6,198 bases of DNA from JAEXNA01 sp050486105 (GTDB taxonomy: Bacteria > Vulcanimicrobiota > Xenobia > Xenobiales > JADMJV01), in assembly GCA_050486105.1 (NCBI GenBank), contig JBJHCR010000359.1:1-6198 (forward strand). Reading direction: 5' to 3'. The notes under the pieces were generated by a model that worked only from the letters and a program-made list of their open reading frames with translations, did no database searches and was not told the origin of the DNA. A program made the translations under genes and the position numbers. Numbering within the stretch: the first letter of the stretch is position 1; every line of letters begins with the position of its first letter. This document shows positions 1 through 5,424 of the stretch, in pieces.

Positions 1-8
1 AGGGACTG

Positions 9-1430
9 ATGCCCAAGGCCGGAGAGACTCCAGAGATGGGCGCCAATCCCCAGTTGGGTTTCGGTCGAGTCTATGCTCGACCGGAGATCGCTCGGGCTTT
101 GGACTTATTGGTTCAACGGCTCTTGAATGACCCGGACTACGGTTGGAGCGAGTTCTACGCTAGCCTTAAAGACGCGGGAATCACCGTTTGGGGAGCCGCC
201 ATCGACACCTTGGAGAACACCTCGCGCTTTGCCCTCGGTCGAGAATCCGGCACCATGACCATTCTGCACGTTTACGACCAACCTCTGCAGATCGTGAAGC
301 CCTACGAAGGTTATATGGGCACCATGGTCCTGCCTCGCTCGGTGGTGCGCACGGCCGAAGACACTTCGGTGCTTCTAGATTTTCGAACACCTAGGAGACT
401 GGTCTTGGAGGCCATTCAGCGGACCTACCCGGACCTAAAACCACAGAACGTTCACGTTTGGACGCTTGGAGGTCCGAGCCGAAAGGCAAGGATCGGTGGC
501 CTTTGGCGTCAGTGGGAAGATTTGGGTTGCCACCTGGTTGAGGATGGTTGGAGCTTGCCCGGCGGCGGTACAGCTTTCACCGAGTCCGGCACCTATTCGC
601 CCTTGCACGCCGTGCGAGATTGGCGAGACGAAAACGGACACCGACATCTTTTCATCGTGGACGGATACGCCGCCTCTGCCGAAGCGGTTCAGGCCGGCAC
701 CTTGGCCCCGCTGCTAGATTTAGAGGCGAGCTTGGCGGTCTTCACTTCGGACTTTAAGCAAGACTATCGACAAGAGCAGCAAATCATGCAACTCCATCCC
801 GAATCGGAGACCTTCCAGGATGAACTTTCGGAAATTCTTGGACATCAAGCTACAGCCGGAGAGGTCAGCCATTACGGGGCCAAGATTGAGGAAGCGAGGT
901 CGGCAGGCTTACCTCTAGACCGAGGGGGAATTCTGCGAGCCGACGATCTGTTTCCCGAGAAGGTCTGGAATGTTCTGGCTGTCGGCAGCTATATGGGACC
1001 GGAACCTTACACCGACCTTCCCGGAGTGGAGAAATTGGCCGACGACCTATACCGGGTGACGGTTCGATTATCGTCGAGGTCTACCGACAAAAAGGTGCAC
1101 CTAACCTTGCGCTTGATGAAGGGGTTTCAGGACAGCCGAACTGTCTTCCAGCCTTTGTTGCAGAGGTTCTTGGCAGGTGCCGATCACACTCAGCGGCCGG
1201 TGAAAGTCTCCGATTCTGGCCGCATTCGAAATGAGCTACAGACGCTATGCTCAGAAGCTTTGGAGTTCCCAGGTGGGGAGCGCATGCGGGTCCACTTCGA
1301 CCGTATCCCAGAAGCCGTGATCTCTCCACCAGGGGTCGCCAAACTTCGGGAGGTACTCGCCTGGTATAGGGCTCGCCATCCGTTCTGGTTCAGATGGTTG
1401 GAGTTTGCCGAGGATCGCGCCGAGGCGTGA
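9..1430 (+). CDS. Unrecognised conserved-looking protein, first gene of the fructan operon visible here
   Basis: I do not recognise this 473-residue protein and assign no function. It looks like a genuine soluble cytoplasmic protein: it has no signal peptide, no hydrophobic segment long enough to span a membrane, mixed alpha/beta composition, and uniform codon use along its length. Visible landmarks are a Gly-rich turn LPGGGTAF (residues 183-190) followed by TESGTYSPLHAVRDW (191-205), the hydrophobic strand HLFIVDGY (213-220), a charged Q/E/D-rich stretch at 249-275, and an aromatic C terminus (WYRARHPFWFRWLEF, about 452-466). ATG at 9 has an AGGGA-like Shine-Dalgarno only 3 bases away at the window edge. 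The frame is open to the left edge, so the true start could lie outside, or at the internal ATG at 36. Its stop overlaps the GTG of the transporter gene (GTGA), implying cotranscription and coupled translation with sugar uptake and fructan hydrolysis genes. A role in that pathway is inferred from context only. Confidence 0.8.
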   Translation: MPKAGETPEMGANPQLGFGRVYARPEIARALDLLVQRLLNDPDYGWSEFYASLKDAGITVWGAAIDTLENTSRFALGRESGTMTILHVYDQPLQIVKPYEGYMGTMVLPRSVVRTAEDTSVLLDFRTPRRLVLEAIQRTYPDLKPQNVHVWTLGGPSRKARIGGLWRQWEDLGCHLVEDGWSLPGGGTAFTESGTYSPLHAVRDWRDENGHRHLFIVDGYAASAEAVQAGTLAPLLDLEASLAVFTSDFKQDYRQEQQIMQLHPESETFQDELSEILGHQATAGEVSHYGAKIEEARSAGLPLDRGGILRADDLFPEKVWNVLAVGSYMGPEPYTDLPGVEKLADDLYRVTVRLSSRSTDKKVHLTLRLMKGFQDSRTVFQPLLQRFLAGADHTQRPVKVSDSGRIRNELQTLCSEALEFPGGERMRVHFDRIPEAVISPPGVAKLREVLAWYRARHPFWFRWLEFAEDRAEA

Positions 1431-2788
1431 GTTGGCGAGTCGTATTTTGGTCTATCACCGTCGCCTTAGGAGGGTTTCTCTTCGGCTTTGATACGGCAGT
1501 AATCTCGGGAGCCGAGCAAAGCATACAACAAACCTGGAACCTCACCGATGAAATGCATGGATTGGCCGTGGCCATCGCCCTTTATGGCACGGTCCTAGGG
1601 GCCATATTCGGTAGCTATCCGGCTGATCGTTTCGGTCGAAAACCGGCACTCATCGGCGTAGGCCTCCTGTACTTCGTTTCCGCCGTGGGGTCAGCCTTGG
1701 CCCCAGACATCTATACCTTTATGGTATTTCGCTTCCTGGGCGGAGTAGGGGTGGGAGCCTCCTCGGTGGCGGCCCCCATGTACATCAGCGAGATTTCACC
1801 ACCGAATATGAGGGGTCGCCTAACCTCTCTCTTCCAGTTCAATATCGTCACTGGGATCTTGATAGCCTACTTTTCGAACTACCTGATCTCTGGTCTTGGA
1901 GACCATGCTTGGCGTTGGATGTTGGGGGTGGAAGCTTTTCCGGCGGCACTCTTTGTGCTCTTGATGACCTTTGTCCCCCGTAGCCCAAGATGGTTGCTGG
2001 CTCATCGGGGAGATCGTGCGGCAGCCCTGGAAATCTTGTCCACCATTTCCGTTGAGACGGCTCACGAGGCTCTCAAGATGATGGAAGAGAGCATACAGCA
2101 GACGGGAAGCGGAGTTCGGCTCTTTGTTTGGCGTCACCGGTTCCCCATCAGCCTGGCTGTTATTCTAGCCGTTTTCAACCAGGTGTCCGGGATCAATGCG
2201 GTGATCTACTATGCACCCCGAATTTTCATGATGACCGGGCTTGGAGACAGCGCTGCCTTGCTTTCCAGCGCTGGTGTGGGATTTGTCAACTTGACCGCCA
2301 CTCTGATCGGAATAGCCTTGATCGATGTTTTTGGAAGGCGGGTGCTCATGCTGATCGGTTCGGTGGGGCTTTTCGCTAGTTTAGCTTTGATCGCCCGAGC
2401 ATTCTTCGTGGAGGATTTCGCCGGGGTGCCCATCCTGATTTTTGTCTTCATTGGTTCTTTTGCCGTCAGTCAGGGTTGTGTCCTGTGGGTCTTCTTGTCC
2501 GAGATTTTTCCCAATGCGGTGAGGGCAAAGGGGCAGTCTTTGGGGAGTTTCACTCATTGGATTTGCGCGGCTCTGGTGGCTCATTTCTTTCCCATCGCCG
2601 CAGGAAAATTTGGTGGGGGATCCGTCTTTGCCTTCTTCGCAGTGGCCATGTTTGTGCAATTCTTCTATGTCTATTTCGTCATGCCTGAGACCAAAGGTGT
2701 TCCACTTGAGACCTTACAAAAGCAACTTCTAGGCGAGGAATTTTCGGAATGTGAGCGAGAATCGGTCTCCGAAGGAGGCCGAAAGTGA
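1427..2788 (+). CDS. MFS sugar porter (sugar:H+ symporter type), probable fructose or related sugar importer
   Basis: A 453-residue inner-membrane transporter with about 12 hydrophobic segments and nearly every signature of the sugar porter family (TC 2.A.1.1). These are GFLFGFDTAVISGA in TM1 (16-29), DRFGRK after TM2 (67-72), the PMYISE...MRGR block (117-131), PRSPRWL opening the central loop (184-190), NQVSGINAVIYYAP in TM7 (251-264), DVFGRR (300-305), SEIFPNAVRAKG (358-369) and the terminal PETKG (420-424). The QQ pair that usually precedes SGIN is NQ here. The family imports monosaccharides with protons; fructose is inferred from the adjacent GH32 gene. I choose GTG at 1427, which overlaps the previous stop as GTGA and begins just before TM1; a GAGGA lies 12 bases upstream. 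An in-frame ATG at 1394 would add 11 residues (MVGVCRGSRRG) and overlap the previous gene by 37 bases; it lacks a visible ribosome binding site. The gene ends by overlapping the GH32 start by 4 bases. Confidence 0.95.
   Translation: MSWRVVFWSITVALGGFLFGFDTAVISGAEQSIQQTWNLTDEMHGLAVAIALYGTVLGAIFGSYPADRFGRKPALIGVGLLYFVSAVGSALAPDIYTFMVFRFLGGVGVGASSVAAPMYISEISPPNMRGRLTSLFQFNIVTGILIAYFSNYLISGLGDHAWRWMLGVEAFPAALFVLLMTFVPRSPRWLLAHRGDRAAALEILSTISVETAHEALKMMEESIQQTGSGVRLFVWRHRFPISLAVILAVFNQVSGINAVIYYAPRIFMMTGLGDSAALLSSAGVGFVNLTATLIGIALIDVFGRRVLMLIGSVGLFASLALIARAFFVEDFAGVPILIFVFIGSFAVSQGCVLWVFLSEIFPNAVRAKGQSLGSFTHWICAALVAHFFPIAAGKFGGGSVFAFFAVAMFVQFFYVYFVMPETKGVPLETLQKQLLGEEFSECERESVSEGGRK
2772..2788 (+). 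promoter_or_regulatory. Ribosome binding site and GTGA overlap setting the GH32 start
   Basis: AAGGAGG at 2772-2778 is a near-perfect Shine-Dalgarno placed 6 bases before GTG at 2785-2787. That GTG shares bases with the transporter's TGA stop at 2786-2788. The strong site inside the end of the transporter gene, together with the signal peptide that begins exactly there, fixes the GH32 start and suggests translational coupling or re-initiation. Confidence 0.85.
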
Positions 2789-4695
2789 AATTTGCAGCTT
2801 GGAGTTGTGTTCTTGTGCTCTTGTTCCTGGGCCGTCCAGTCGTGGGTCAGCCGGACTCTCCAGAGTGGGAGCGTCCGCAGATTCACTTCACTCCTGAAAA
2901 GAATTGGATCAATGACCCCAATGGCTTGGTCTATTTTGACGGTGAGTATCATCTGTTTTATCAGCACAATCCGTTCGGAGATACCTGGGGACACATGAGT
3001 TGGGGACACGCTGTCAGCCAGGACTTGCTGACCTGGCAGCACCTTCCTATCGCAATTCCTGAGAGTGACGATCTCATGGCTTTTTCTGGCTCGGTGGTGG
3101 TGGATTGGCACAACAGCGCAGGCCTGCAAGAGGGAGATAATCCGGTCTTGGTGGCACTCTACACGGGTTATCGGCCCAGTGATGGGCATCAGGCCCAGTT
3201 TCTGGCCAGCAGTCAAGATCGAGGGCGAACCTGGGTCCGATTCGGAGATAAGCCCGTCTTGGATATCGATTCTACGGATTTTCGAGATCCCAAGGTCTTT
3301 CGCTTCCACGATGAGTGGCGCATGCTGATCGCCCTGCCGGCGGAGAGAAAAGTCGCTTTCTATGGCTCTCGAGACCTGAAGACCTGGACCGAACTCTCGA
3401 CTTTTGGGCCGGCCGGTGCCTACGGAGGAGCTTGGGAGTGTCCGGACCTGTGGGAATTGCCGGTGGAGAACCGGGAGGGGCAGAGCGTCTGGGTCCTGCA
3501 GGTGGACCTCGACCGGCGAGGCGTTGCTGGTGGTTCCGGAGGTCAGTACTTCTTGGGGACCTTCGATGGAGTGCGATTCCTCCCAGCCTCTGGAACTCAT
3601 CGTCGGAGCTTGCCGGACATCGAACCGAATCTGAAGCTAGAATGGACCGTTAAAGGAGAGGGTCTTTCGGTCGAGCCCTATGGGATCTCCAGCAGCGAAT
3701 CCGGGGTAGGGGAGGCCGTGAGTGCCCCCTTTCTCCTTGAAGAGCCCTATTTTAGTTTTGCCGTCCTGGGTGGTCGAGACGCTGAAAACCTGAGTTTTGA
3801 ACTGTGGGTCGACGGAGAGATGGTGGCTCAGACAACAGGTTTCAACGGTACCGTTTCGGACCGTTTGAATTGGGATGTCTCGGAGTACCTGGGAAAACAG
3901 GCTAAAGTGCGTCTGGTCGACGCCAGTTCAAGTCTTTGGGGCTGGCTTGCTGTGGGGTCCTTCGCTCAAACCCCAGAACCGAGTCCTTCGTCTGTAGAAC
4001 TCGGGACATGGGTGGATTTTGGTCCGGACTTCTATGCCGGAGTGTCCTTTTCGGAAGCTCCAAACGGTCCGGTTTGGCTAGCTTGGATGAATGATTGGCT
4101 GTACGCCGAGTCTACACCCACTTCTCCGTGGAGGGGATCGATGTCGTTGCCTAGGACTCTGGGAGTACGCCAGCTTTCCACTGGTCAACATTTGGTCCAG
4201 AGACCAGTCCCTCAATTCTTAGAGGCTCTCGGTCCGGCCACTGAGTGGACCTGGGAGAAACTCACTCAAGCCGACCAAGAAACGGAACTTTTTCTTCCTA
4301 CGTCCGGACTGCTGGAGCTTGTCTGGAAGCGAGGTGAGTCTTCCGAGTTGGGTCTCAACCTCAACGGCCTTCACCTGCAGTGGCAGCCAAACTCGGCTCA
4401 GATTCTCATCACCAGAGGACCTGGCCAAGAGTTTTCCCATCCTGAGTTTTCTCGTCAAGTTCGAGTACCTCTCTTGGAGCAACCTGAGCGCTTAAGCCTT
4501 CAGGCGGTTCTCGATGAAGGCTCTGTGGAACTCTTCTTTCAAGGGGGAACGGCAGTGGCCACCTTTCTAACCTTTCCGACAGGAGAAAACCGTGATCGCC
4601 TATCGCTAAGAGTTCTAGACGATCGCCCCAGTGGCTCCTTGGAGGTGTCGGTCCGCCGATTTCCCGAGTCTCAGAGCAACGACAAGAGAAGATGA
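2785..4695 (+). CDS. Secreted glycoside hydrolase family 32 beta-fructosidase (levanase/inulinase/invertase type)
   Basis: A 636-residue GH32 enzyme that hydrolyses terminal beta-linked fructose from levan, inulin or sucrose by a retaining mechanism. The N terminus is a Sec signal peptide (MK, then hydrophobic residues 4-15, likely cleavage near VVG/Q at 21-22) without a lipobox cysteine, so the product should be periplasmic or extracellular. The five-bladed propeller has all three catalytic motifs: WINDPNG with nucleophile Asp44, RDP with transition-state stabiliser Asp168, and ECPDLW with acid/base Glu218. About 135 residues (roughly 270-405) interrupt the propeller; it resumes at WVDFGPDFYAG (409-419) and WMNDWLYAESTPTSPWRGSMSLPR (434-457). 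The C-terminal beta-sandwich (about 475-627) ends with the typical VELFFQGG...TFLTFP pattern. The length exceeds that of simple invertases because of the insert. Exo action is likely, but linkage preference cannot be read from sequence. It is the last gene of the operon, after the sugar importer. Confidence 0.96.
   Translation: MKFAAWSCVLVLLFLGRPVVGQPDSPEWERPQIHFTPEKNWINDPNGLVYFDGEYHLFYQHNPFGDTWGHMSWGHAVSQDLLTWQHLPIAIPESDDLMAFSGSVVVDWHNSAGLQEGDNPVLVALYTGYRPSDGHQAQFLASSQDRGRTWVRFGDKPVLDIDSTDFRDPKVFRFHDEWRMLIALPAERKVAFYGSRDLKTWTELSTFGPAGAYGGAWECPDLWELPVENREGQSVWVLQVDLDRRGVAGGSGGQYFLGTFDGVRFLPASGTHRRSLPDIEPNLKLEWTVKGEGLSVEPYGISSSESGVGEAVSAPFLLEEPYFSFAVLGGRDAENLSFELWVDGEMVAQTTGFNGTVSDRLNWDVSEYLGKQAKVRLVDASSSLWGWLAVGSFAQTPEPSPSSVELGTWVDFGPDFYAGVSFSEAPNGPVWLAWMNDWLYAESTPTSPWRGSMSLPRTLGVRQLSTGQHLVQRPVPQFLEALGPATEWTWEKLTQADQETELFLPTSGLLELVWKRGESSELGLNLNGLHLQWQPNSAQILITRGPGQEFSHPEFSRQVRVPLLEQPERLSLQAVLDEGSVELFFQGGTAVATFLTFPTGENRDRLSLRVLDDRPSGSLEVSVRRFPESQSNDKRR
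3592..3999 (+). other. Inserted beta-sandwich-like domain inside the GH32 propeller
   Basis: GH32 residues about 270-405 fall between GTFDGVRF (258-265), the end of one propeller blade, and WVDFGPDFYAG (409-419), which in ordinary GH32 enzymes follows almost directly. The insert contains SAPFLLEEPYFSFAVLGG (313-330), LSFELWVDGEMV (336-347), NWDVSEYLGKQAKVRLVD (362-379) and WGWLAVGSF (385-393). From memory this matches the pattern of the insert in many Bacteroidota and Planctomycetota GH32 enzymes (Pfam DUF4980-like): a 'fLIGGG' strand, a 'lvdGk' hairpin, 'WDVseykGk' and a terminal 'WGHInvD'. It looks like a small carbohydrate-binding-like jelly roll; binding activity is inference. Boundaries are approximate. 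Confidence 0.7.
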
Positions 4696-4711
4696 GGGCC
4701 ACCTCAAAGAA

Positions 4712-4743
4712 AAGGCGCTGCTCGTCTAGACGGGCAGCGCCTT
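4712..4743. terminator. Bidirectional intrinsic terminator between the convergent GH32 and carD genes
   Basis: AAGGCGCTGC (4712-4721) pairs perfectly with GCAGCGCCTT (4734-4743). The stem continues inward through a T-G pair and CGT/ACG to a CTAG loop, giving about 14 pairs. It starts 17 bases after the GH32 stop and 24 bases after the carD stop. On the minus strand the hairpin runs directly into CTTTTCTTTG, a reasonable U tract; on the plus strand the tail is TTGTT, which is weaker. It therefore probably ends carD transcripts efficiently and also stops the fructan operon. Confidence 0.85.
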
Positions 4744-4746
4744 GTT

Positions 4747-4783
4747 CCCAACCGCTTTGGACTTCATCAGGCAGCGGTTTGGG
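4747..4783 (-). other. Second hairpin overlapping the 3' end of carD
   Basis: CCC at 4747-4749 plus AACCGCT at 4750-4756 can pair with AGCGGTT (4773-4779) plus GGG (4781-4783), with one bulged T at 4780, around a 16-base loop containing the carD stop codon (4767-4769). On the minus strand it lies immediately before the main terminator hairpin. It may stabilise the transcript end or assist termination; no independent U tract follows it. Confidence 0.45.
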
Positions 4784-5258
4784 TATAGCAGCAACTTTCA
4801 ATCTGCTCGGAGGTCACTTGTTTGGATTGCCCCAGAGCGCCCGCTAGTTCCTCTGCCAGAATGTCGATGGCTCGGCGCAACTGGTTTTGGTCACTGTTGG
4901 CCAGAGACCCCCGTTTTTTTTGCAAACGAATCAAGCCCTTGATGACCACGCAAAGTTCTTTAGGGTCCCCGCTGATCATTCTCTCGTGATTGTTTCGGGT
5001 TCTTTGCTTCCAGGAGGTTGCGAGGGTGTCGTCCCAATCCCTCAAAAAACTGAGAACATCGAGACCTTCCTCTCGCGTCATGACCTTGCGGACTTGCTCG
5101 TCGAGTTCTCTTTTTGGAACGATCACTTTTAAACTTTCTCGGTCGAAGTAGAGAGTTACGAACACCGCCTTGGACCCGAGCAACTCTTTCTCTTCGATGG
5201 CTTGAATCGTACCTACTCCGTGGTAGGCATGTGAAATACTATCTCCTTGCTTGTACAG
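4767..5258 (-). CDS. carD: CarD/CdnL-family RNA polymerase-binding transcription regulator, apparent CTG start
   Basis: A 163-residue protein with the two-domain CarD layout. The N-terminal RNA polymerase-interaction (Tudor-like) domain spans about 1-58 and reads (CTG)YKQGD..., HAYHGVGTIQAIEEKEL (10-26), then LKVIVPKREL. The C-terminal helical DNA-binding domain has DWDDTLATSWKQRTRNNHERMISGD (74-98), including Trp83 where the family places its minor-groove Trp. It ends with the typical A..IL..ELA.A.G helix. CarD proteins bind the RNA polymerase beta subunit and stabilise open complexes at housekeeping promoters. No ATG, GTG or TTG lies between the upstream stop codons (about 5277-5282) and the TTG at 5183, and starting at 5183 would delete half of the polymerase-binding domain. 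CTG at 5258 falls exactly where relatives have Met and has a Shine-Dalgarno 7 bases away. An ATT at 5264 or further in, or a sequence error in an original ATG, are alternatives. The gene converges with the fructan operon and diverges from the methyltransferase. Confidence 0.9.
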   Translation of the reverse strand: MYKQGDSISHAYHGVGTIQAIEEKELLGSKAVFVTLYFDRESLKVIVPKRELDEQVRKVMTREEGLDVLSFLRDWDDTLATSWKQRTRNNHERMISGDPKELCVVIKGLIRLQKKRGSLANSDQNQLRRAIDILAEELAGALGQSKQVTSEQIESCCYTQTAA

Positions 5259-5265
5259 ACGAATT

Positions 5266-5272
5266 CCACCTT
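5266..5272 (-). promoter_or_regulatory. Shine-Dalgarno supporting the carD CTG start
   Basis: On the minus strand AAGGTGG (5272 down to 5266) lies 7 bases before CTG at 5258-5256, an ideal spacing. In-frame stops TAA and TAG lie just upstream of it, so translation cannot come from further away. The in-frame ATT at 5264 would be only 1 base from this site, too close to be the start it serves. Confidence 0.7.
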
Positions 5273-5362
5273 TCTATTAGGATGTCCCCAATCGTCGCTC
5301 AAAGACCCAAAATCTCAAGGCATAGGTTTTCTAAGGTGCAAAAATTGGGGGTTACGAGATCC

Positions 5363-5391
5363 ATTATATCACAAAAAATTGGATCCTGCAA
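5363..5391 (-). promoter_or_regulatory. Sigma-70-like promoter of carD
   Basis: On the minus strand TTGCAG (5391-5386) is followed after exactly 17 bases by a perfect TATAAT (5368-5363). The -35 element matches TTGACA only in TTG, but the -10 and the spacing are ideal and the spacer is T-rich. The predicted transcription start is near 5356, leaving a leader of roughly 100 bases before the CTG start at 5258. Confidence 0.7.
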
Positions 5392-5424
5392 AGAAGGTTG
5401 AAACCTGCTATTCTCCTAGGTTAT

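Larger units (their letters stand above)
5259..5424. other. Divergent intergenic region with carD leader, short direct repeat and long-range inverted repeat
   Basis: This 166-base AT-richer gap separates carD from the methyltransferase gene. Besides the carD promoter and ribosome binding site it contains AAAAATTGG twice (5340-5348 and 5374-5382, 34 bases apart) and an inverted repeat CCCCAAT/ATTGGGG (5286-5292 and 5344-5350, 51-base loop) inside the carD leader. I find no convincing plus-strand promoter; TTGGGG (5345) with TATATC (5365) has only a 14-base spacer. The rightward promoter probably overlaps the carD promoter. Confidence 0.5.

Noticed and set aside
1820..2137. Minus-strand 105-codon frame inside the transporter gene
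   Set aside because: It is antisense to membrane segments and motifs of the sugar porter and is explained by codon bias in the real gene.
2671..3600. Long minus-strand open frame of 309 codons opposite the transporter/GH32 junction
   Set aside because: It lies fully antisense to two genes with unmistakable family motifs, its translation is low-complexity and matches nothing, and it has no credible start context.
5275..5280. Possible plus-strand -10 (TATTAG) with TTGTAC 18 bases upstream
   Set aside because: Both hexamers are weak and lie over the carD start; there is not enough support to call a methyltransferase promoter.
5114..5401. Plus-strand 95-codon frame spanning the start of carD and the intergenic region
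   Set aside because: It is antisense to conserved CarD residues and has no Shine-Dalgarno or recognisable product.
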